From assembly GCA_903813345.2 (NCBI GenBank), contig CAIIXF020000735.1, positions 1-56,000 on the forward strand: a stretch of DNA of 56,000 nt, in the 5' to 3' direction. Shown one piece after another: positions 32,732 through 42,534 of the stretch. A program made the position numbers and the translations under genes. The notes below the pieces were generated by a model, which saw only the letters and a list, made by a program, of their open reading frames with translations, did no database searches and was not told the origin of the DNA. Position 1 is the stretch's first letter. Each line of letters begins with the position of its first letter. This DNA is from Owenia fusiformis (taxonomy: Eukaryota > Annelida > Polychaeta > Sabellida > Oweniidae).

Positions 32732-35700
32732 ATGAGGGGAAGTGCTGCCGAAATTTTTCAAAGTGACCTTAGAAACATAAATTTGAGCGAAAGTGCTGTC
32801 GAAATTTTTCAAAGTAATCTTAGAAACATGGATGAACTATGTAAAATCAATGAAAGGCCTACACCCTTGTGTCAAAATAAGTGTTTGCTCTCTGATACTG
32901 CATTCATATGTTCAAATAGTCATATATATGAAAATCTTGCTGCCATATCATACGCTACTGGTTCTCCACTTGCAAAACACAACATTGTTCTAACCGAACC
33001 TATACCTGATTCTGATATTCCTGATAAGGCGAGACTATTATTACCAGGTAAAATGTCTAAATCTTTGAAGAAGAGTCTCAGACGATTGACAAAAACAACC
33101 AATCAACCGAGTGTGAAATCCCATGGTACTACTGAAAGTGAAGTCAATTGTGATTTACTGAAAAGCAATGTCAACATTTTGGATGATATCAAATCTCTCA
33201 TTGATGAAAACAATATAGTCCTTGGATCAATCTCAAAAATGAACAAGTTTTATGTCAATAAGATTAGGGGTCAGGAAAAAGCCACCGCAAAGAAATTGAA
33301 ATCAAACTTGACAAAATCATTGAAAAGACGACGTAATCAGGTAATGGTGCATTCTAGTATTAAGACCGTATCTAAACAATCCAGTCGTAAACTTGGAAGG
33401 AAAAATCACAAATTAATTTCAAAAAAAGATAAACATGTGTATGCTGAAAACCTTACAGAACCAATGTCAAAGAAAGATGAAGTAAAACAACATCATGTCT
33501 TAGAGCAGTACTTATCAGACAATTCTTTACGGGTACCAACTATCAATATGGAAACCAAGGATTCGAATGATGACACTGAAATTAAATATAAAAGCTTTTC
33601 AACAAGAAAAGAACTGAAAAGAGCAAAATATCTGAGTCGTGAATCAAATTTTACAAATAAAACAACATCCGAAAACATGCAAGAGACAGAAAATGAGAAT
33701 CCATACTTCTTAAAAGTAGTCGATGAAATGGAAGATATTTTTAACGATGATTGCCCAAGAGTGCCACCCATGAAAGTTGTTTTTGAAAGTGATGAAGAAC
33801 TTGAAAACACTGAAATTGCAGACTCTCAAACTGGTGGTTACAAGCCTGAACACCCTAGACATGAATTGAAACATAAATCAAGTGAGAATTCTGATGATAT
33901 AACAATAATTCAGTCAAAGAAAAGTGGCCCTGTTGGAAATTTCACTCCTTTACAGAATATGGAAAAACTACAGTTGTGTAACCTTCACAATTTGAAATAT
34001 TTCACCAAAACCAATGATCCTATACATATTGATGTTGAAATTCGAGACATGAAGCCTAAACAAGAATGCCTAAAGCGAATAACTGGTGATGGCAACTGTT
34101 TATTCAGAGCTATATCTTATTGCATCACGAATAATGAGTCCAATCACAGAGCGATACGGCAGAGAATAGTGGCACATAGAAATGATCAGAATTGCCAAGA
34201 ATACATCCAGAAAACCAGAGGCTTGTCTCACCCAGATTTGGAATTACATATTAAATCAACAAATATGAACAGATCTTCTGTGTGGGGAACTGACATCGAA
34301 ATAGCTGCCGCCTGTCATTTATTCCAAATGAAAATAATAACCTATGATAGAATGAACAGCTGGTCAGTATTTGGCAGAGAGTTTGAAAACAGATGTATAT
34401 ATCTAGATCACTCAACTCAAAACCATTATGATGTCATTACTGATGTGATAGGCACAGAGATACTGAAAGTCCATGATATAGTACAGGGAACTATGGCCCA
34501 GAATGATGATGTATTTGAGGATATCGGTGGAGGCAAACAATGTTTCGCAAATTCTTTGACTTATTTAATGATGTCAGAAAGTGAGGCATATCGCCATATC
34601 GATGCTCCATTCATTGATGACGTTCTATACAGAGGCAACGTTCTTTACACAAAAATAATAACAGAAAATCCAACTCCCACTGGCTACCTCAGTATATATG
34701 ATATTCCAGAAACTGTTAGTTGCAATGATAAGACATTCACATACAGATCTACTCCAATACAAGGACAATTGGAATATTGGAACTACGATGAAGATGAACA
34801 TGGGTTGACAATACACGAAGCTATAGACCAAGCTCTCACTGATCATGACTCTTGTCTAGTAACATTCCTTAATACAACAATGTGTGTCACAAAAAGAAAG
34901 AAGGGAGACACCACCATTTATTATTCATTCGATCCTCACTGTAGAGATAAACAGGGCAGAATTCATGAATTTGGAAAAGCAACTGTTCATAAGTCAAACG
35001 TTTTGGAAACCATCACAATGTTAATATGGAACACAGCTGAGTCCTTAGCAGAATGCATTCAACACAGAGCAGATACAAAAAACGTTTTTATTGTTGACGC
35101 TATAATGCTTTATGAATGTAAAGCTGTGAAACAGTCTACTTTATCGAGCAAGATTAAATGTCGAAATGATCCAGGAAAGAATGAACCTGAAGAAATGAAG
35201 AAATTTGATTGCAAAGTTAAATCAAAATCGACAAAAAGGAAACTAAATTTTTCTGAGAAGTTATCAAGTGAAAGTGAATTATTAGGAAAATGCAGTCAAA
35301 ATGAGCAATTGGGTGAATCAGTGAAGAAAAGGCCATGTAAAGAAAATACGAACATAAATCCCAAAATAATTAAAGAAGATGATGTGATGAATGTACCAGG
35401 TAGTGAGAAAGAAATTTCTATTGGATACTTTATTCCTCTCAACAAGACACAAAAAATAGAGATTGCTAAACAATTTAATTTGAAGCGTAGAGAAATGCGT
35501 GCTGATGCCAAACAAGATATCGAAATACTCCACTCTTTTCCGAAACAGAAATCTTTGAAAAAAGTTAAAGATGATGGGGACTGCCTTTTTAGAGCCATTT
35601 CATATTCCATGACTAATACAGAAGATAATCACAAACAAATTAGGCAACTTATTGTTGATCATAAAAGTGATCCAATTTGCAAACAATACATCACTAAAAC

Positions 35701-38700
35701 CCTTGGAATTACTACAGAAGAATTAGAGAATCAAATAATGAGCAAAACAATGCATTCAATAGGGACACAGATAGAAATAGTAGCTTGTTGCCATTTGTTT
35801 GAAGTCAAAATACTGACTTATAGCTATGATAGATGGACAGTTTATGGCGATACATATAATAGACAACTTTACCTCAATCATTCTGGTGAGCTTCATTATG
35901 ATGTAGTGACAAAAGTCAAAGAAAAACCTATGCAGGCAAGCAATGCAACAAAAATTCATACTGAAGAAAGAACCAGTTCTGACTCATCAACACCCGAAAT
36001 ATCTCAATTAAGTAGAATAATGGAATTAGGTAGTCTTGAAACTGGTTCTTACAAAAAAAGCTCAAATATTTCTCCAGTAGAACCTAAAACTCCAAAGTGT
36101 TCAAAGAAGGAATTAAGACGAAAAGCAAAGAATTTGAAAATAAAACAGGAATATAATGAAAACAAAGATGTCTCTGAAAATAAAAAAGAACATCAAAGAA
36201 TGACATACAAAGTATCAGAAGATTATAAAGAAAGTAAAAAAAAGGAAAGTAAAATAAATTATAAACAAACACCAGAAAAGCTTAAGAAATATATGAAAGA
36301 GTACCAAAGAAATAAATATGACACTAATCCTGAGTTCAAAGAGAAACAGAAACAATGGATACGCACAGAATATGACATGAACCCTGAGTTCAAAGAGAAA
36401 CAAAAACAACGTGTTCGCACAGAATATGACATTAACCCTGAGTTCAAAGAGAAACAAAAACAACGTGTTCGTACAGAATATGACATTAACCCTGAGTTCA
36501 GAGAAAACCAGAAAGATTATATGAAAGGATATGAAAAGAAAAGGTATGAAACCAATCCTGAGTTCAAAGAGAAACAAAAGCAACGTATTCGCACAGAATA
36601 TGACTTTAACCCTGAGTTCAAAGAGAAACAAAAACAACGTGTTCGCACAGAATATGACATTAACACTGAGTTCAGAGAAAACCAGAAAGATTATATGAAA
36701 GGATATGAAAAGAAAAGGTATGAAACCAATCCTGAGTTCAAAGAGAAACAAAAACAACGTGTTCGCACAGAATATGACATAAACCCTGAGTTCAAAGAGA
36801 AACAAAAACAACGTGTTCGCACAGAATATGACACAAATCCTGAGTTCAAAGAGAAACAAAAACAACGTATCCGCACAGAATATGACATAAACCCTGAGTT
36901 TGTAGAAAGTCAGAAACGACATAGCAAGCAAGAGTATTTATCCAAGAGGCAGAACCTAAGTGAATTCAGCAATGCTCTTCTAAGATTCAGAAACATTATA
37001 AGTGATGGTCTGACATATGTATGTACAGTGTGTCAAAAACTTTTGTTCAGACACCAAGTTTTGAAATACAGTCAAGACAAACTGAGTGATTCAAAGAATA
37101 TAAGAGAAAATGCAGCTAAATGTATTTCTGATACTTATGTGCATAAAAGAAACAATACTTGTCAACCAAATTGTTCATTATGTAATTCGCCAAAAAGTGA
37201 AACTTGGATTTGCCACAATTGTTTGAGATATCTCAGAAAAGGAGAAATGCCATTGACTGCACACTGTAATAAAATGTCTGTTCCACATGCTCCAGAAGAA
37301 CTTAAATGTTTAAATGAATTGGAACAACATCTTATAGCATTACGTCTACCATTCATGAAAATTGTACATCTACCTAAAGGAGGTCAATTTGGAATGAAAG
37401 GTCCAGTAATAAGTGTAGCAAGTGACATTGTTGAAACTGTAACATCATTACCTCGGCCATTACATGATGAAGAACTCATTCAAGTTAAATTGAAGCGTAA
37501 ACTCCAATATGATGGTCACCATATGTATAAAACAGTATCTATAACAAAAGTTAAGAAAGCACTTCTATACTTGGCTGACAATAACCCATTATACCGAACT
37601 GTTGCTATATCAGATGACTTCCAAAAATGTGTTCCTGATTATTTACTTGATATTAAAGACAGGAATCAAATAACACCACTTAATGACAATGAACAATCAG
37701 AACATATAACATATTCTAAATCAATATCAAAAATGAATGAAGATGCGGGTAAAGGAAGTAATAAAGACAGTGAAGAAATAGCCAATGAAAGTGTAGGTGT
37801 ATTATTTGATACATGTCTCCAACCAGGTAACATTGGCCAAGAAATGTTAGATTTACATATGGATAGTATTTACTCAGTAGCACCGGGTGAAAACAAAAAA
37901 CCTTTACCAATTTTACAAGAACAAAATAATGAAGCAATGTCTTTCCCAACATTATTTCCTGATGGTACTAATACTTTTTCACAAGCACGAATAAAAGATA
38001 TTAGACCTGCAAAGTATTTTGGTAATAGATTATTTTCTGCAGATTTGCGTTTCGGCCAAAATTCTCAATATATTTTCTATGCTCAGTATACCTCAGAGTT
38101 AAAAAAAATTATTGACAATGTTAGTTTCAGTTTGAAAAAAGGCACTCGATCAAAAGCTGATGGTTCAGAACTTAAACTTGATGATATCTTAAACAGAGAA
38201 AAGTGTGAAGCTTTAACCAGAAAAAGTGTTGGATATCATTATCTACAACCGATCAGAGGAACACCACCATTTTGGCAAAGAGAACAAATGAACTTATTTG
38301 CTATGATAAGACAATTAGGTTCACCGACTTGGTTCTGTTCATTTTCCTGCGCAGATTTACGATGGGATGAATTCATTCTAACAATTCTTAATCAGAATAA
38401 TGACAAACGGTCGCCAACAGAACTATCGAAGACTGAAAAGTGCAATCTTATCCGGGACAATCCTGTGACTGTTGCAAGACTGTTTGATTTCCGCTGGACA
38501 AGATTTCTCAAAGAAATAATTATGTCACCATCTAACCCAATTGGAAAAGTTAAGGATCTTTGGTGGCGATATGAATTTCAAATGCGTGGAAGCCCACATG
38601 TCCATTGTTTGTTCTGGATAGAAGATGCTCCTACTTATGAAAATGCTTCAAAGTCAGAAGTTGAGGAATTTATAGGGAAATATATATCCTGTGAATTACC

Positions 38701-41700
38701 AGATGAGGTTGATGATCCAGAATTAAACAACATTGTATCTGAAGTACAAACACACAGTAAAAACCATTCAAAAAGCTGTAAAAAGAAAGGTACAACCTGC
38801 AGATTTAACTTTCCAAAGCCTCCATCATCACGAACATTCATTGCCAGTAATGACGACCCAGAAAACGACATGCCTTTGGAAAAAGCTAAAAATATTCTTG
38901 TTGCTTTGAAAGCTCAAATTTTGTCTGATGATTGCTCTGGATTATCATTGGACCAAATATTTGAAAAAGCATGGCCAGGTCTCACACAAGAAGAGTATCA
39001 AAAAGCACAGAGTACACTCGCAAAAACAAAACAGGTTATTCTCAAGCGCAATGCAAAAGAAATGTGGATCAACAATTATAATGCAGACCTACTCAGAGCT
39101 TGGAATGCTAACATGGACATACAGCATCCAGTTGACATATTTGCAGTTGTCGTCTATATCATATCTTATGTATCCAAAGGTGAAACTGAAATGAGTAAAA
39201 ATTTACAAGCTGCATGTGACGAAGCAAAGGAACAGAATGCAAGTGCATCTAAAGCCATGAAAGCAATTGGATATAGATATATGAAACATAGGGAAATAAG
39301 TGTGCAAGAAGCTGTGTACAGGGGAAGCAATATGAAAATAAAGCAAGCTTCGAGAACAGTTGTTTTTTTGCCTGTAGGAAATAATCCAATAAGAATGTCC
39401 TTACCATTAAAAATATTGCGAATGAAAAAAACAGACAAATTGTTTCTACTGAATATCATTGACAAGTACTTGGGAAGACCAACCACTAATGATTTTACCA
39501 GCATGTGTTTAGCAGAATTTGCCTCTAAGTATTTGCTGTTGAACACTCAAAAGAAAACCCTGGAAACTGAAGATGGTGATGATCAGAATGAAATTTTAGA
39601 TATTGACACTGGAGATAAAACAAATGAAAATGATGAATGTAAAATAATGAAACTCCAAGGTGAATTGGGATACATACAAAAGAGAACCAAACACTATGCT
39701 ATTGTTCGTTATCCAAACTTTTCTAGAGAAAATAACTCTGAAGAATACTTCCATAGTATGCTACAATTATTCATGCCATACAGGAATGAGAATGAGTTCA
39801 AACCAAATCAATGTGATTCGTATGAAAACTACCTTAGATCGTCAATATTACATAACAATAAAATGGTAAAAATAAGTGATATTGTTGACAAAAACAAATC
39901 CATTTATGACATAACTGGTGAAAAATTGTCTGATGCTGTAGATAAACTCAATAATGAAGGAACATACGATGACGCATGGGCCAAAATAGCACCAGAACAA
40001 GAGCTTAATCGCCATGAAAGCATACTTGATAAGGAACCTGATGAAATGATAGATGTGGCAGAAGGAGATATACCAGAGATAGACTATATTGAGAAAAAGG
40101 ACAAGGTAAAAAGTGCCACATGTCTGGTAGAATTACAAACAAGTACTCATAGCACATCCGATATTATGCCATTGTTAAGACAATTGAATTCAAAACAAAA
40201 GCAGATTTATTATATTATTCGAAAATGGTGTTTAGAAAAAGCTAAATGCTGTTCAGAAGAATGCCTGGGAAAAAATCCTGATCCATTGTTTTTACATATA
40301 TCTGGATGTGCAGGAACTGGAAAGAGCCATTTGATCAAATGTATACATTATACATCAACAAGAATATTTCAAATTTATGGTGATCAAAAATTAAAAAATG
40401 CGATTTCAACTTTATTGACTGCACCTACAGGAACATCAGCATTTAATATCCATGGAAATACAGTCCATAGTGCTTTTCATATAGTAACAAAGAATAAGTC
40501 AAAAAGAGATGGAAAAGATGGTCATTTTAAGTATATACCTTTAACAGAGCAACTGATGGCAAAAGTTAGAGTACAACTTGAGAATCTACAAAACTTGGTT
40601 ATTGATGAAATATCAATGGTATCAGTTGAGTTATTGAAGTACGTAGATGGTCGTTTGGGTCAAATTAAAAGAACTGATGATAAATTTGGTAATACATCCA
40701 TCTTAGCTTTTGGAGACTTTATGCAGTTACCACCAGTTATACAAAAGATACTCCTTAAGGAATACCCTCATATATTTAATCCATTCGATTTATTTAAGAA
40801 AATTGAATTAACTGAAATTATGCGCCAAAAGGATGACATTGAGTACGCTGAAGTTTTAAGACGAATAAGAGTCTTAAAGAAAACAGAAAAACTGAGTGAG
40901 AAGGATGACCAATTTTTTAGAAACATTGCACAAAAGAAACCACCAGCAAATTGTTTGAGGGCCTATTCAACAAGAAAACTTAGAGATGAATACAATACAT
41001 CACGACTCCAAGAGCTTTGTAAAGCAAATAATAAAGTGATACATCATATAAAAGCTGAAGACTACTTTAAAAGAAATGGACAAACTTGGGAGAAAACTGA
41101 TAGAGCTCCCCGATCTTTATCCGAAACATTTGATCCAGAAATAACTCTGTGCGAAGGGGCAAATGTTCTGTTGATTAAAAATGTAGCAGTAGCTGATGGC
41201 CTTGTGAATGGAGTGTTTGGAATTGTCACACATATTGAATACAAAAACCCACAGGACAACATGCCTCAAGCTGTGTGGGTAAAGTTTAATGATTCAAGAG
41301 TAGGACAAAAATACAAATATGAGCATCCTTCAAGTAAATATCCTGAATCAATTCGAATAGAACCAGCTGAAGATCAAGTAGGGCAGTTTTTAAGACGCCA
41401 AATTCCACTTATATTATCATACGCTTGCACTATTCATAAACTTCAAGGTGCAACTTGTCAAGAATTGACAGTGTCAATGAAAGGTATGTTTAAAGGTGGG
41501 ATGGCATATGTAGCATTTAGTAGAGTAACTTCAGCCAAAGGACTCTATATCCTTGATTACGACCCTGCCTTAATTTATTGCGATGCAGACATGATAGCTA
41601 ATCTTGATAGAATGCCTATGTATGACATCCAACCAAATCCCAAGCCTAATACAAATGACCTAACAATTGCATTCCACAACATACAAGGTTTGGTTGCACA

Positions 41701-42322
41701 TATTGAGGATGCTAAGGTGAACACTGAGTTGCTGTCAAGTGATATAATTTGCTTATGTGAAACTTGGCTATATAGAGATGACACAAGTCCAGTATTATTC
41801 TTACCACATTTTGAGAAGCCTTATATAAAGAATAGAACAAACATATCCACACACAATGGAGGTATAGCAATTTACCATAACAATGAGACGTACAATGTAA
41901 ATATTGAAAGTGTAATTGAAAAAACTGAGCCTGAAATTGAACATGTAGTTACATATGTGGAAAATTTAGGTGTTGTAACAATCTACAAACAACCAACATG
42001 CAATGTTTCTGAATTTGTTTGTGCACTTGAAAATCTCATTCATTGTGTAACACAAAGGACTAAAAGAATCATTTTAATTGGTGATTTCAATGAAGATCTC
42101 CATAATGACAAGCCACATCCTATACATCACAATCTAGTGGTCATAAACAGTTTTTCTCAACTGATATGTGAATCAACAACGGAGAAGTTGACATGCATTG
42201 ACCATGTTTATGTAAAGGGTATACGTCCTAGCAAATTGAAAGCTTTTGTGGAACCTACTTATTATAGTTATCATGAAATGCTGAAGGTTATTGTGTTAAA
42301 TGAAAAAGAGAATTGGGATTAG
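32732..42322 (+). CDS. Helentron transposase: OTU - protease-like - OTU - repeats - Rep - PIF1 helicase - endonuclease
   Basis: A single 3,196-residue frame; an in-frame stop at 32720 fixes the start region. Domains in order: a 17-residue N-terminal duplication; OTU-1 (about 445-570; D453, C456, H565); a segment with C604 in GGKQCFANS and FDPH at 733-736, like papain-fold deubiquitinases with a C...DxH triad; OTU-2 (about 935-1065; DDGDC with C951, H1055); charged NPEFKEKQ repeats (about 1196-1391); a Cys-rich, DUF6570-like region (about 1425-1650); Rep (about 1737-2150) with H1956-V-H1958 and Y2142/Y2146; PIF1 helicase (about 2487-2945) with GCAGTGKS (K2531), D2625-E2626 and GDFMQLPP; and an AP-like endonuclease (about 2975-3190) with N2983, E3010, D3118, N3120, D3157 and H3181. 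Rep nicks and joins DNA and the helicase unwinds it for rolling-circle transposition. The protease roles are unknown. The usual SDH at the endonuclease end reads SYH. Confidence 0.93.
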   Translation: MRGSAAEIFQSDLRNINLSESAVEIFQSNLRNMDELCKINERPTPLCQNKCLLSDTAFICSNSHIYENLAAISYATGSPLAKHNIVLTEPIPDSDIPDKARLLLPGKMSKSLKKSLRRLTKTTNQPSVKSHGTTESEVNCDLLKSNVNILDDIKSLIDENNIVLGSISKMNKFYVNKIRGQEKATAKKLKSNLTKSLKRRRNQVMVHSSIKTVSKQSSRKLGRKNHKLISKKDKHVYAENLTEPMSKKDEVKQHHVLEQYLSDNSLRVPTINMETKDSNDDTEIKYKSFSTRKELKRAKYLSRESNFTNKTTSENMQETENENPYFLKVVDEMEDIFNDDCPRVPPMKVVFESDEELENTEIADSQTGGYKPEHPRHELKHKSSENSDDITIIQSKKSGPVGNFTPLQNMEKLQLCNLHNLKYFTKTNDPIHIDVEIRDMKPKQECLKRITGDGNCLFRAISYCITNNESNHRAIRQRIVAHRNDQNCQEYIQKTRGLSHPDLELHIKSTNMNRSSVWGTDIEIAAACHLFQMKIITYDRMNSWSVFGREFENRCIYLDHSTQNHYDVITDVIGTEILKVHDIVQGTMAQNDDVFEDIGGGKQCFANSLTYLMMSESEAYRHIDAPFIDDVLYRGNVLYTKIITENPTPTGYLSIYDIPETVSCNDKTFTYRSTPIQGQLEYWNYDEDEHGLTIHEAIDQALTDHDSCLVTFLNTTMCVTKRKKGDTTIYYSFDPHCRDKQGRIHEFGKATVHKSNVLETITMLIWNTAESLAECIQHRADTKNVFIVDAIMLYECKAVKQSTLSSKIKCRNDPGKNEPEEMKKFDCKVKSKSTKRKLNFSEKLSSESELLGKCSQNEQLGESVKKRPCKENTNINPKIIKEDDVMNVPGSEKEISIGYFIPLNKTQKIEIAKQFNLKRREMRADAKQDIEILHSFPKQKSLKKVKDDGDCLFRAISYSMTNTEDNHKQIRQLIVDHKSDPICKQYITKTLGITTEELENQIMSKTMHSIGTQIEIVACCHLFEVKILTYSYDRWTVYGDTYNRQLYLNHSGELHYDVVTKVKEKPMQASNATKIHTEERTSSDSSTPEISQLSRIMELGSLETGSYKKSSNISPVEPKTPKCSKKELRRKAKNLKIKQEYNENKDVSENKKEHQRMTYKVSEDYKESKKKESKINYKQTPEKLKKYMKEYQRNKYDTNPEFKEKQKQWIRTEYDMNPEFKEKQKQRVRTEYDINPEFKEKQKQRVRTEYDINPEFRENQKDYMKGYEKKRYETNPEFKEKQKQRIRTEYDFNPEFKEKQKQRVRTEYDINTEFRENQKDYMKGYEKKRYETNPEFKEKQKQRVRTEYDINPEFKEKQKQRVRTEYDTNPEFKEKQKQRIRTEYDINPEFVESQKRHSKQEYLSKRQNLSEFSNALLRFRNIISDGLTYVCTVCQKLLFRHQVLKYSQDKLSDSKNIRENAAKCISDTYVHKRNNTCQPNCSLCNSPKSETWICHNCLRYLRKGEMPLTAHCNKMSVPHAPEELKCLNELEQHLIALRLPFMKIVHLPKGGQFGMKGPVISVASDIVETVTSLPRPLHDEELIQVKLKRKLQYDGHHMYKTVSITKVKKALLYLADNNPLYRTVAISDDFQKCVPDYLLDIKDRNQITPLNDNEQSEHITYSKSISKMNEDAGKGSNKDSEEIANESVGVLFDTCLQPGNIGQEMLDLHMDSIYSVAPGENKKPLPILQEQNNEAMSFPTLFPDGTNTFSQARIKDIRPAKYFGNRLFSADLRFGQNSQYIFYAQYTSELKKIIDNVSFSLKKGTRSKADGSELKLDDILNREKCEALTRKSVGYHYLQPIRGTPPFWQREQMNLFAMIRQLGSPTWFCSFSCADLRWDEFILTILNQNNDKRSPTELSKTEKCNLIRDNPVTVARLFDFRWTRFLKEIIMSPSNPIGKVKDLWWRYEFQMRGSPHVHCLFWIEDAPTYENASKSEVEEFIGKYISCELPDEVDDPELNNIVSEVQTHSKNHSKSCKKKGTTCRFNFPKPPSSRTFIASNDDPENDMPLEKAKNILVALKAQILSDDCSGLSLDQIFEKAWPGLTQEEYQKAQSTLAKTKQVILKRNAKEMWINNYNADLLRAWNANMDIQHPVDIFAVVVYIISYVSKGETEMSKNLQAACDEAKEQNASASKAMKAIGYRYMKHREISVQEAVYRGSNMKIKQASRTVVFLPVGNNPIRMSLPLKILRMKKTDKLFLLNIIDKYLGRPTTNDFTSMCLAEFASKYLLLNTQKKTLETEDGDDQNEILDIDTGDKTNENDECKIMKLQGELGYIQKRTKHYAIVRYPNFSRENNSEEYFHSMLQLFMPYRNENEFKPNQCDSYENYLRSSILHNNKMVKISDIVDKNKSIYDITGEKLSDAVDKLNNEGTYDDAWAKIAPEQELNRHESILDKEPDEMIDVAEGDIPEIDYIEKKDKVKSATCLVELQTSTHSTSDIMPLLRQLNSKQKQIYYIIRKWCLEKAKCCSEECLGKNPDPLFLHISGCAGTGKSHLIKCIHYTSTRIFQIYGDQKLKNAISTLLTAPTGTSAFNIHGNTVHSAFHIVTKNKSKRDGKDGHFKYIPLTEQLMAKVRVQLENLQNLVIDEISMVSVELLKYVDGRLGQIKRTDDKFGNTSILAFGDFMQLPPVIQKILLKEYPHIFNPFDLFKKIELTEIMRQKDDIEYAEVLRRIRVLKKTEKLSEKDDQFFRNIAQKKPPANCLRAYSTRKLRDEYNTSRLQELCKANNKVIHHIKAEDYFKRNGQTWEKTDRAPRSLSETFDPEITLCEGANVLLIKNVAVADGLVNGVFGIVTHIEYKNPQDNMPQAVWVKFNDSRVGQKYKYEHPSSKYPESIRIEPAEDQVGQFLRRQIPLILSYACTIHKLQGATCQELTVSMKGMFKGGMAYVAFSRVTSAKGLYILDYDPALIYCDADMIANLDRMPMYDIQPNPKPNTNDLTIAFHNIQGLVAHIEDAKVNTELLSSDIICLCETWLYRDDTSPVLFLPHFEKPYIKNRTNISTHNGGIAIYHNNETYNVNIESVIEKTEPEIEHVVTYVENLGVVTIYKQPTCNVSEFVCALENLIHCVTQRTKRIILIGDFNEDLHNDKPHPIHHNLVVINSFSQLICESTTEKLTCIDHVYVKGIRPSKLKAFVEPTYYSYHEMLKVIVLNEKENWD
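36317..36906 (+). repeat. Intragenic 54/66-bp repeats (NPEFKEKQ tract)
   Basis: About eleven in-frame units lie inside the Helentron ORF. Most are 18 residues and share the core RTEYDINPEFKEKQ; two are 22-residue variants containing MKGYEKKRYETNPEF. Neighbouring units are almost identical in DNA, which shows recent homogenisation. The tract is likely a charged helical linker between OTU-2 and the Cys-rich region. Confidence 0.9.
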
Positions 42323-42354
42323 TGGTAGTTATTATCACATACCTTAGCTGAACA

Positions 42355-42490
42355 CTTAAGACTAAGATAATTGTTTTTATTGGTGAATTCGATGAAGATA
42401 TCGATAATGACCATCATCCTCTTGATCACAATAATGTATGATTTCAAGAGACAATGCTCTCATCAAATGTGAGAATACTTGACTTCAGAT
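42355..42490 (+). pseudogene. Degenerate duplicate of the Helentron endonuclease segment
   Basis: Just after the ORF stop, ttattggtgaattcgatga and the following bases resemble 42056-42180 of the endonuclease coding sequence (ttaattggtgatttcaatga), including the GDFNED region and the CA-rich segment after it. Frameshifts and stops make it non-coding. Confidence 0.7.
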
Positions 42491-42534
42491 ATCAATTACT
42501 ATGTACAGCAGTCCGTTAAGCCAACAATATATGA

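Noticed and set aside
36215-36931. 238-codon minus-strand frame with repeated hydrophobic segments
   Set aside because: It is the antisense shadow of the in-frame repeat tract of the Helentron ORF; its repeats and hydrophobicity follow from the complement of the NPEFKEKQ units.
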